Shown one piece after another: positions 50,378 to 56,699 of a stretch of DNA of 56,699 nt. The stretch comes from an uncultured Collinsella sp. Lineage in GTDB: Bacteria > Actinomycetota > Coriobacteriia > Coriobacteriales > Coriobacteriaceae. The translations under genes and the position numbers were made by a program. The DNA lies in NCBI GenBank assembly GCA_900541235.1, contig UQIW01000018.1, positions 1 to 56,699 on the forward strand, read 5' to 3'. Under the pieces are notes generated by a model. That model did not search any database. It was not told the origin of the DNA and saw only the letters and a list, made by a program, of their open reading frames with translations. Every line of letters begins with the position of its first letter. Position 1 is the stretch's first letter.

Positions 50378-53377
50378 CTATTTCTTAAGAAGGTACGAAT
50401 AGTTGTCGCGCACAGCCCTGATGGTCAGGCGGACGGCCTCGGGAAGACCGGTGTTGACGGCATCGACCGAGACGGTGCGGACCGTGCCGGCGACGCGAAC
50501 CTTAAAGTGGTCCTCGTCCACGGCCAGGAAGCCCTCGTTCTCGGAGTTCTCCATGTCCTCCTCGCTCCAGAACAGGGTGAGCTTGTCCTTGTAGGGACGA
50601 CCCTCCTGGTAAGGGCAGAACACGGCGCAGTTGCCGCACTCATTGCACATGCCGTCGACATGGACGACCTGATGCTTGGCCAGGCCCGGCACCTTAATTG
50701 CCACGTTGGCGCGGTTGGGGCACACGTCGCAGCAGACCTCGCACACCGAGCCGCAGCCCAGGCAGCGGGTCTTGGTGCAGTTGCGCTTGTCGCGGCACAG
50801 CGACCCCTTGCGCTCGTAGCAAGTGTCCTCGCGGCCGGCCTGCTCGTTGCAGTCGGCGTACTTGTTAAAGTCCACGTCGGCGATGGCACGGGCGACCTCG
50901 GCGGCATCGGCGATAGCCTCGACCACGGTGGCAGGACCGCGGCGGCAGTCGCCCGCAGCCCAGACGCCCTCGACGCCGGTGGAGGTAGCGGCAAGGCGGC
51001 CGCGACGGTCGTGCTCGACGCCCGCGGCATCGTACAGGCTGGCGTCGATGCCCTCGCCCACGGCGCAGATCACCGTGGTGGCGGGAAGCTCAACAGTCTC
51101 GCCCGTGGCGACGGGGCTGCGGCGGCCGCTTGCATCCGGCTCGCCAAGCTCCATAACATCGCAGGTCAGCACGGCGCCGTTGAGTGCCTTAGGTGCCAGC
51201 AGCTCGCAGAACTCAACGCCGTCGGCAAGAGCAAGATCGAGCTCTTCCTCATCGGCGGGCATCTGCTTCTTGGTGCGGCGGTAGACCAGGCGCACGTTCT
51301 TCACGCCGGCCAGGCGCTTGGCCACGCGGGCCGCGTCCATGGCGGTGTTGCCGGCGCCAATGACCACGACGTCCTCGCCCAGCTCGAGCTTCTCGCCCTT
51401 CTTGGCGGCCTCGAGGAACTCCAGCACGTCGAGCTCGGCGCCCTCGCCCAGGTCCGCAGAGCCGGGCATCCAGGCACCGGTGGCCACGACCACGTCGGTA
51501 AAGCCCTGGTCCTTGAGCTCGTCAATGGAATCAACGCGAGCGTTGAGCTGCACCTTGGCGCCAAAGGCTAGGCAGAGCTCGGCATCGTGGGAGATATCGT
51601 CGCTCGCGATACGGAACTCGGGAATCACGTGACGGACCACGCCGCCGAGCGAATCGCGGGCCTCAAAGATGGTGACGGGCACGCCGGCACGCGTCAGGAA
51701 GAACGCCGTCGCCAGGCCGGCCGGGCCGCCGCCGATAACGGCAACGTTGCGCTCGCCGTCGTTGGCGATGGCCTGGGCGCGCAGCTTGGGCAGCACGGCG
51801 GTCATGGCCTCGCGGGCGGCCTTGAGCTTGCTGGCGCGAATCTGGGCGCCCTCGGGCTCGTAGAACGCACGCTCGCAGGCACGGCCGCAGGGATGCGGGC
51901 AGATGGTGCCGGTAATGAACGGCAGGGCGTTGCGCTCGATGATGATGTTGAGTGCGTCCTCGTAGCGGCCCTCGTCAATGGCCGCCAGGTAGGCGGGAAT
52001 ATCCTGCTGGATGGGGCAGCTCGTGCGGCACGGCGTGGTAAAGCAATCGGAAAGAGGGCTCTTGCCGGCGACCTTGCGGTCGGGCAGCGGACGCAGCGGC
52101 TTCTTGTAGAGCGGGTTGGTGAGTGAGTCGGTCTGGATCGCAGTCACAGCCTCGAGAGAGACACCCGCGAACGGCTTGCCATCCAGGTCGGTAAACTCGC
52201 CGGCCATCTGGCTAAAGCGCTCGTAGCCACCGGGCTTGAGCACGTCGGTCGCCAGGGTGACGGGCCAAATGCCGGCATCGTACAGGGCGCGGATGTTGTA
52301 GACCGTAGCACCGCCGGAGTAGCTGATGCGCAGCTTGCCATCGAACTGCTCGGTAATGCGACGGGCAGCCTCGATGGTCAGCGAGAACAGCGAACGGCCG
52401 GACATGTACATCTCGGTGGAAGGCAGCTCGTTCCTCGTCACGTCGACGGGGAAGGTGTTGGTGAGCTTGACGCCAAACTCCAGGCCGCGCTCGGCGCACA
52501 GGGCAATCAGGCGCTCGAACATGGGCACGGCGTCGGCCCACTGCAGGTCCTCGCGGAAGTGCGTATCGTCGAAGACGATGTAGTCAAAGCCCAGCTCGTT
52601 GAGGCGCTGACGTGCAAACTCATAGCCCAGCAGCGTGGGGTTGCACTTGATGTAGGTGTTGAGGCCCTTCTCGGTGATGAGGTAGGTCGCGATGCGCTCG
52701 ATCTCGGCGGGCGGGCAGCCGTGCAGGGTAGACTCGGTGATGGAGTTGGAGACGCGTGCCGGGATGGACTCGACAAACGCGGCGTCGACATGCTCAAACT
52801 TGTCCAGGTTGGCGAGCGCCCATGCGCGGCACTCGTTCCAGACGTCGGAGCCGCTGGCGTCCTTCATGCCCTCGATGTAGGCGTCGACCTTGGGGCTCTT
52901 GATGCCCTCCAGGTCATAACCCACGGACATGTTGAAGACAAAGCCGTCCGGGCTGCCCAGGCCGTACTCGCGAGCGATCAGGTGGCAGGCAAACCATGCC
53001 TTCACGTACTCGGCAAAAGCCTGCGGAACCTCGAGCTCGGTCGACCACTCGCAGTTGTAGCACTCGTCCTGCGCCACAATGCAGGGCTTGTTGACACACT
53101 TGGAGAGCTCCTCGCCGTCCATAACCTGAACGGTCTTGAGCTCAAAGAAGCGGGAACCGGCCACGTAGGATGCCACGATGTTCTGGGCCAACTGCGTATT
53201 GGGACCGGCGGCCGGGCCAAACGGAGTCTCGATGCGCTCGTCAAAAATGGGAAGCGCGCCCTCCTGGTTGGTCGTGGCCATCTTGCGCACGCCAAAGACG
53301 GCGCCCTGAGTCTTGTGCTCCTCGATGATCCAGTTCATCAGCTGCGAAAACGGGATCGGCCTCATGATGTCGCTCAT
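50378..53377 (-). CDS. ygfK: YgfK-type selenate reductase-like flavoprotein/Fe-S oxidoreductase
   Basis: A 999-residue protein like E. coli YgfK. The N-terminal region is dihydropyrimidine/dihydroorotate dehydrogenase-like (TPFGPAAGPNTQLAQNIVAS, SISYSGGATVYNIRALYDAG-like). A GltD-like module follows with cysteines (CRTSCPIQQDIPAYL, CPHPCGRACERAF) and two dinucleotide folds (VAVIGGGPAGLATAFFLTRA, VVVIGAGNTAMDAARVAKRL). The C-terminus has CLGCGSVCEVCCDVCPNRA and CNECGNCAVFCPYQ. In gut purine degradation YgfK is required with SsnA and XdhD and probably reduces the purine ring; that role is family knowledge plus context. ATG 53377 has AGAGGAA upstream. Confidence 0.93.
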   Translation of the reverse strand: MSDIMRPIPFSQLMNWIIEEHKTQGAVFGVRKMATTNQEGALPIFDERIETPFGPAAGPNTQLAQNIVASYVAGSRFFELKTVQVMDGEELSKCVNKPCIVAQDECYNCEWSTELEVPQAFAEYVKAWFACHLIAREYGLGSPDGFVFNMSVGYDLEGIKSPKVDAYIEGMKDASGSDVWNECRAWALANLDKFEHVDAAFVESIPARVSNSITESTLHGCPPAEIERIATYLITEKGLNTYIKCNPTLLGYEFARQRLNELGFDYIVFDDTHFREDLQWADAVPMFERLIALCAERGLEFGVKLTNTFPVDVTRNELPSTEMYMSGRSLFSLTIEAARRITEQFDGKLRISYSGGATVYNIRALYDAGIWPVTLATDVLKPGGYERFSQMAGEFTDLDGKPFAGVSLEAVTAIQTDSLTNPLYKKPLRPLPDRKVAGKSPLSDCFTTPCRTSCPIQQDIPAYLAAIDEGRYEDALNIIIERNALPFITGTICPHPCGRACERAFYEPEGAQIRASKLKAAREAMTAVLPKLRAQAIANDGERNVAVIGGGPAGLATAFFLTRAGVPVTIFEARDSLGGVVRHVIPEFRIASDDISHDAELCLAFGAKVQLNARVDSIDELKDQGFTDVVVATGAWMPGSADLGEGAELDVLEFLEAAKKGEKLELGEDVVVIGAGNTAMDAARVAKRLAGVKNVRLVYRRTKKQMPADEEELDLALADGVEFCELLAPKALNGAVLTCDVMELGEPDASGRRSPVATGETVELPATTVICAVGEGIDASLYDAAGVEHDRRGRLAATSTGVEGVWAAGDCRRGPATVVEAIADAAEVARAIADVDFNKYADCNEQAGREDTCYERKGSLCRDKRNCTKTRCLGCGSVCEVCCDVCPNRANVAIKVPGLAKHQVVHVDGMCNECGNCAVFCPYQEGRPYKDKLTLFWSEEDMENSENEGFLAVDEDHFKVRVAGTVRTVSVDAVNTGLPEAVRLTIRAVRDNYSYLLKK

Positions 53378-53475
53378 AATGAGTTCCTCTCTGTAACGCC
53401 CGGCGAGACCGCGCGGCGGGCGCAAATACGGTGTAGCGCTAGCACAGCGCCGGCGACCCCGCGGAGGCCGCCTAT

Positions 53476-53511
53476 GCGCGCGCCGGATGTGGCGAAACAT
53501 CCGACGCGCGC
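53476..53511 (-). other. GC-rich hairpin after ssnA
   Basis: GCGCGC-GC-CGGATGT and ACATCCG-AC-GCGCGC pair around a GGCGAA loop, 15 nt after the ssnA stop. A hairpin with a GGCGA-containing loop sits at the same place after the permease gene (55030-55061). No T-run follows. Probably a processing or stability element between operon genes. Confidence 0.5.
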
Positions 53512-53526
53512 GAATCTACTTGTGAA

Positions 53527-54882
53527 TTAGTAGGTGCGATCGTTGAGCGTGCTCCAGAGCTTCTTGGACTCGGCCATGGTCCACGCGTTGATCTTGTCCT
53601 CATCAATGCCAACGAACTCGCGATCCTTGTACAGGACGCGGCCGTTGATGATGGTGGTGCGGCAGTTTTTGCCCATCATGCCAAAGAGCATGTGGCCGTC
53701 GATATTCTCCTCGCTCAGCGGCGTAAAGGGCTTGTAGTCCATAACGATAACGTCGGCGGCAGCGCCGGCCTCGAGCACACCGAGCTTGCGATCGAAGTAC
53801 TTGCTCGCCATCTTGGCGTTGTTCTCGAACAGCATCGTCATGGCCTCGCACCAGCCCACGTTGGGCATGGCGGCGTTGTGGCGCTGAATAATCAGGAAGA
53901 CCTTAAGGCTCTCGAGCATATCGTGGGTGTAGGCGTCGGTGCCCATGCACACGGGGATGCCGCGGCGGAAGAACTCGAGCACGGGGGCGCAGCCCACGGC
54001 GTTGCCCATATTGGATTCGGGGTTGTTGACCAGCCAAGTGCCGGACTCCTTGACGATATCCATCTCGGCAGGCGTCACGTGGATGCAGTGGCCCAGCATG
54101 GTGTCGGGACCCAGCAGGTTGTGCTGCAGCAGGCGCTCGACGGGGCTGATGCCACCGCGGTTGAGGCGGGAGTCCCACACGTCGTTCATGCCCTCGCACA
54201 CATGGATGTGGAAGCCGGTCAGGCCGTTGTTGGCCTCGGCCATCTTATCCATGGTCTCGTCCGAAAGCGTAAAGGTAGCATGTCCGCCAAACATGGCGGC
54301 GATCATGTGGTTGTCGTTATCGCGACGCTCCTTGGCGGCCCACTGGGCAAATTCGGCGTTCTCGGCAATGGCCTGGTCGCACTTTTCCTGGCCGCGGCGA
54401 TCGGAGACCTCGTAGCACAGGCACGAACGCATGCCCAGCTCCTGAGCTGCATCCTTAATGGTAAAGAGGCTTCCCGGAATCTCGCAGAAGCTCGCATGGT
54501 GATCGAAGATCGTGGTGACGCCATCACGGATGGAGTCCAAAATCGTAGCATAGGCGCTGGCCTTGGTGCCGTCGAGCGTCAGGTTGTCGTCGATCTTCCA
54601 CCACTGCTGCTCGAGATTCTCCAAGAAGTTGGTGGGGTTGCAGCCCTTAATGGCAAGGCCGCGGGCCAGACCCGAGTAGATGTGGGTGTGGCAGTTGATG
54701 AGTCCGGGCATGATGAGGTTGCCCTGGGCATCGACGTACTCGGCATCCGGGTACTTGGCCTTGAGCTCGCGCTCGGGGCCCACTTCGACGATCGTATCTC
54801 CGCCAATGGCGACCGCACCGTTGGGGATGAACGGGGCCTGCGCGTTGCGGGTAAAGACGGAACCGTTAGCGACCAGAAGCAT
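53527..54882 (-). CDS. ssnA: SsnA-type aminohydrolase
   Basis: A 451-residue amidohydrolase of the guanine deaminase/chlorohydrolase branch. It has LINCHTHIYSGLARG (HxH), GFHIHVCEGMNDV, LGHCIHVTPAEMD and VCMGTDAYTHDM, giving all metal ligands; also a C-terminal DGHMLFGMMGKNCRTTIING. In E. coli and gut anaerobes ssnA is linked to ygfK and xdhD in anaerobic purine degradation; deamination of an aminopurine or intermediate is the likely reaction. I chose ATG 54882 with AAGGGAGC upstream over the frame start at 54900. Confidence 0.92.
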   Translation of the reverse strand: MLLVANGSVFTRNAQAPFIPNGAVAIGGDTIVEVGPERELKAKYPDAEYVDAQGNLIMPGLINCHTHIYSGLARGLAIKGCNPTNFLENLEQQWWKIDDNLTLDGTKASAYATILDSIRDGVTTIFDHHASFCEIPGSLFTIKDAAQELGMRSCLCYEVSDRRGQEKCDQAIAENAEFAQWAAKERRDNDNHMIAAMFGGHATFTLSDETMDKMAEANNGLTGFHIHVCEGMNDVWDSRLNRGGISPVERLLQHNLLGPDTMLGHCIHVTPAEMDIVKESGTWLVNNPESNMGNAVGCAPVLEFFRRGIPVCMGTDAYTHDMLESLKVFLIIQRHNAAMPNVGWCEAMTMLFENNAKMASKYFDRKLGVLEAGAAADVIVMDYKPFTPLSEENIDGHMLFGMMGKNCRTTIINGRVLYKDREFVGIDEDKINAWTMAESKKLWSTLNDRTY

Positions 54883-55029
54883 GGATGCTCCCTTCAACAT
54901 CAGGGGCGGGGTTTGACACCTCTGACATGGCGGAGTGCGAAGCGCCGGCCTACACCGGAAACGGGCCCTCTCCCGTCAACGCTTCACCAAAGGGACAAAC
55001 CCTTTGAAGTGCGGCTTGGCGCCGCATGG

Positions 55030-55061
55030 CGTCGGCGGACGAGGCGATGCGTCCGCCGACG
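55030..55061 (-). other. GC-rich hairpin after the permease gene
   Basis: CGTCGGCGGACG (55030-55041) pairs perfectly with CGTCCGCCGACG (55050-55061), loop AGGCGATG, 16 nt after the permease stop. It matches the style and position of the hairpin after ssnA. The rest of the 195-bp spacer holds smaller stems (AAAGGG/CCCTTT) and no gene. Confidence 0.55.
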
Positions 55062-55077
55062 AATAGCACCGAATTGG

Positions 55078-56472
55078 TTACTTCTTGCTCTCGGGCAAGA
55101 CCAGATCCACGGCAGCGTCCTTGGCAGCATCGATGTGCTGAGCCACGACCGGCGTCTGCGGAAGGATCAGGTTAAGGACAATGGCCATGATGGCGGTGGG
55201 GGTTACGGCATTGGAGCCGATGACGGTGGACACCCAGGCGGGCATACCCTCGCCGGCAAGGCAACCGCTGGCCATCCAGATACCCAGGCCAAAGACGACG
55301 GAGGTACCGACGATGGTGGTAGTGCGCTGCGTGAGGCCCTCGCGGGTGAACATGCGCACGCCGTTCATGGTGATGGTGCCAAAGACACCGACGGTCGCGC
55401 CGCCGATGACGGGCTGCGGGATAGCGGAAAGGACGGCAGAAAGCTGCGGGAACAGGCCGGCGATGGCAAAGACGGCCGCGATGATCACAAAGACCCACTT
55501 GTTGACGACCTTGTTGGAGCAGATGATGCCCACGTTCTGGCCAAGGGCGCTGGTGGGAAGACCGCCCAGCAGGCCGCCAACCATAGAGGTGAGGCCCTGG
55601 GACACGATAGCGCCGGAAAGCTCGCGCTCGGTGGGCATACGGTCGATGGAGCCCAGGCAGGCGGCAGAGACGTCGCCGATAACCTGGATAGCAACCATGG
55701 GAAACACGACGGCGAGGGTAATGCAGACCTCGGGATCAAACTCGAGCGCGTAGGGCATGAGCTTGGGAAGGGCGAAGACCTGAGCGGTGGCGACGCTGGA
55801 GAAGTCGATCATGCCAAAGGGGATGGAGACAATCATGCCGACGATCATGCCAAAGAACACGGATCCCAGCTTGAGCGTGCCCTTGCCAAAGTTGGCGAGC
55901 GCAAAGACCACGGCGAAGGTGATAAGAGCGACGCACCAGGCCTGCGGGGTGCCCCACAGCGGCGTACCCATACCGCCGGCCATATACTTGACGGCCGTGG
56001 GATACAGCGAAACGCCGATGGAGAAGATGACCGTACCGGTCACGACGGGCGGGAACAGCCACTTGATCTTGCTGTAGGCCAGACCAAAGAGGACCGCGAC
56101 GGCGCCGCCGACAATCTCGCCGCCCAGCAGCGCACCAAAGCTAAAGCCCGAGGCACCCATGGCCTGCAGGGCCGGCAGGAACGCGAACGAAACGCCCATG
56201 ACGATGGGCAGGCCGCCGCCGATGCGACGGAAGGGAGCGAAGGCCTGAAGGGCCGTATCGATCGCCGAAAGAATGAGGGCGACCTGGATGATGTCGGTGC
56301 TCTGCTGGCTATTAAAGCCGTAGACGCCGGCCATGATGACCGCCGGGGTAATGATGCCGGCAAACGATGCCAGTACGTGCTGAAGGGCACACGGGATCAT
56401 TTCCTTAACGGGAGGCATGCCTTCGCGAGTGAACAGGGCTTCAGTGCCGTTCGTAACCGTCTCCTGGGTCAT
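55078..56472 (-). CDS. NCS2-family purine/urate permease
   Basis: Imports xanthine, uric acid or related purines with protons across the cytoplasmic membrane. The 464-residue protein has about 12-14 hydrophobic segments. It carries the NCS2 signature region ALGQNVGIICSNKVVNKWVF, IQVIGDVSAACLGSI with the conserved acidic residue region, IPQPVIGGATVGVFG and an N-terminal ALQHVLASFAGIITPAVI. It most resembles the YgfU/UacT/PbuX branch. First gene of the minus-strand run permease-ssnA-ygfK-ferredoxin-xdhD, so uptake is coupled to degradation. The exact substrate within purines is inferred from context. Confidence 0.92.
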   Translation of the reverse strand: MTQETVTNGTEALFTREGMPPVKEMIPCALQHVLASFAGIITPAVIMAGVYGFNSQQSTDIIQVALILSAIDTALQAFAPFRRIGGGLPIVMGVSFAFLPALQAMGASGFSFGALLGGEIVGGAVAVLFGLAYSKIKWLFPPVVTGTVIFSIGVSLYPTAVKYMAGGMGTPLWGTPQAWCVALITFAVVFALANFGKGTLKLGSVFFGMIVGMIVSIPFGMIDFSSVATAQVFALPKLMPYALEFDPEVCITLAVVFPMVAIQVIGDVSAACLGSIDRMPTERELSGAIVSQGLTSMVGGLLGGLPTSALGQNVGIICSNKVVNKWVFVIIAAVFAIAGLFPQLSAVLSAIPQPVIGGATVGVFGTITMNGVRMFTREGLTQRTTTIVGTSVVFGLGIWMASGCLAGEGMPAWVSTVIGSNAVTPTAIMAIVLNLILPQTPVVAQHIDAAKDAAVDLVLPESKK

Positions 56473-56559
56473 TTGACCACCAATCCTCGAAGTAGTTGTT
56501 TTCGCATCTAACGCTCTATTGTGACGCAGTGCGGGGTTGAGGTTGTGCCTTCATTGCAT

Positions 56560-56588
56560 ATCGTATTAAAGATGATTCTCATTCTCAA
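56560..56588 (-). promoter_or_regulatory. Promoter of the permease-led purine operon, with a Fur-like overlap
   Basis: On the minus strand TTGAGA (complement of 56583-56588) and TACGAT (complement of 56560-56565) are 17 bp apart, about 85 bp upstream of the permease start. The spacer holds GAGAATGAGAATCAT, which looks like a Fur/DtxR-type metal box; that resemblance is by eye only. Confidence 0.55.
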
Positions 56589-56609
56589 TAATAATTTTTT
56601 GTTATCAGA

Positions 56610-56642
56610 CTATTCTTCAGCTGCCTTGATTATCGACTTCAT
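56610..56642 (-). CDS. Possible 10-codon leader peptide
   Basis: ATG at 56642, preceded by GGGAGGTG at good spacing, opens MKSIIKAAEE and then a stop. It lies between the 36-bp palindrome and the permease promoter. It could be a leader peptide or the truncated start of a gene; nothing in its codons suggests amino-acid attenuation. Confidence 0.3.
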   Translation of the reverse strand: MKSIIKAAEE

Positions 56643-56652
56643 CCGAACACCT

Positions 56653-56688
56653 CCCACATTCATCCGTACATGTACGGATGAATGTGGG
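56653..56688. repeat. Perfect 36-bp palindrome
   Basis: CCCACATTCATCCGTACA is followed directly by its exact reverse complement (56671-56688). Its edge overlaps the GGGAGG ribosome binding site of the 10-codon frame. Perfect symmetry with no loop suggests an operator or DNA cruciform rather than a normal terminator. It lies at the window edge, so its downstream partner is not visible. Confidence 0.8.
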
Positions 56689-56699
56689 AACCCGATACC

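Noticed and set aside
53692..56511. 939-codon plus-strand open frame opposite ssnA and the permease
   Set aside because: Its translation is rich in His, Gly and Asp with no recognisable domain. The minus strand encodes clear ssnA and NCS2 genes, so this is a high-GC shadow frame.

Overview
The window looks like chromosome of a Collinsella-type member of the Coriobacteriia (GC-rich Actinomycetota from the animal gut). The inference rests on the spc/alpha ribosomal gene order and protein style, an LAxTG-type surface anchor, many palindromic intergenic repeats, and an anaerobic purine-degradation gene set of the kind known from gut anaerobes. The species call is inference. No rRNA, tRNA or CRISPR array was seen.

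Layout. 1-1490 holds an IS3-family element (IS150-like right end, -1 frameshift) ending 2 bp from the stop codon of a Cof-type HAD phosphatase. 2.4-13.1 kb carries housekeeping genes: adenine deaminase, tyrS, a U32 peptidase/RlhA-like protein, a class A penicillin-binding protein, argR, a GT2-like glycosyltransferase and truA. 13.1-23.0 kb is a minus-strand ribosomal block in the order rplE-rpsZ-rpsH-rplF-rplR-rpsE-rpmD-rplO-secY-adk-map-infA-rpmJ-rpsM-rpsK-rpsD-rpoA-rplQ. It starts abruptly at rplE: rpsQ, rplN and rplX are not upstream.

23.3-34.2 kb and 47.1-56.5 kb together form a purine/urate catabolism locus. The first part has xdhC-like, yqeB and yqeC (maturation of Se/Mo hydroxylases), hydA, mocA/ygfJ, arcC (yqeA), ygeW, ygeY, ygeX and a divergent YheO-type regulator. 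The second part has a fused xanthine dehydrogenase (xdhD-like), a four-cluster ferredoxin, ygfK, ssnA and an NCS2 purine/urate permease. A likely scheme is uptake by the permease, deamination by SsnA (and Ade), reductive or oxidative interconversion by XdhD/YgfK with the ferredoxin, and ring opening by HydA. YgeX/YgeY/YgeW would then process the diaminopropionate-type product, with ATP recovered from carbamoyl phosphate by ArcC.

The locus is split by a roughly 13-kb accessory island (34.3-47.1 kb). The island holds a Pro/Ala-rich membrane protein, a sortase-type surface protein and an unknown protein (each broken by a single-base frameshift), a DEDDh exonuclease, a duplicated cassette with a small hydrophobic cationic peptide, and a SIMPL-domain protein. 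It also has an IS1111-like IS110 element that has jumped into one cassette copy, and two unrelated ATPase + PD-(D/E)XK proteins, each next to its own striking cis repeat or palindrome.

The most interesting unexplained items are: a two-member structured element with a conserved internal loop and covarying stems just after the tyrS and map stop codons; the 23-bp tandem array and the double 14-bp palindrome beside the two ATPases; the candidate guide RNA in the IS110 right end; and the duplicated small-peptide cassette.
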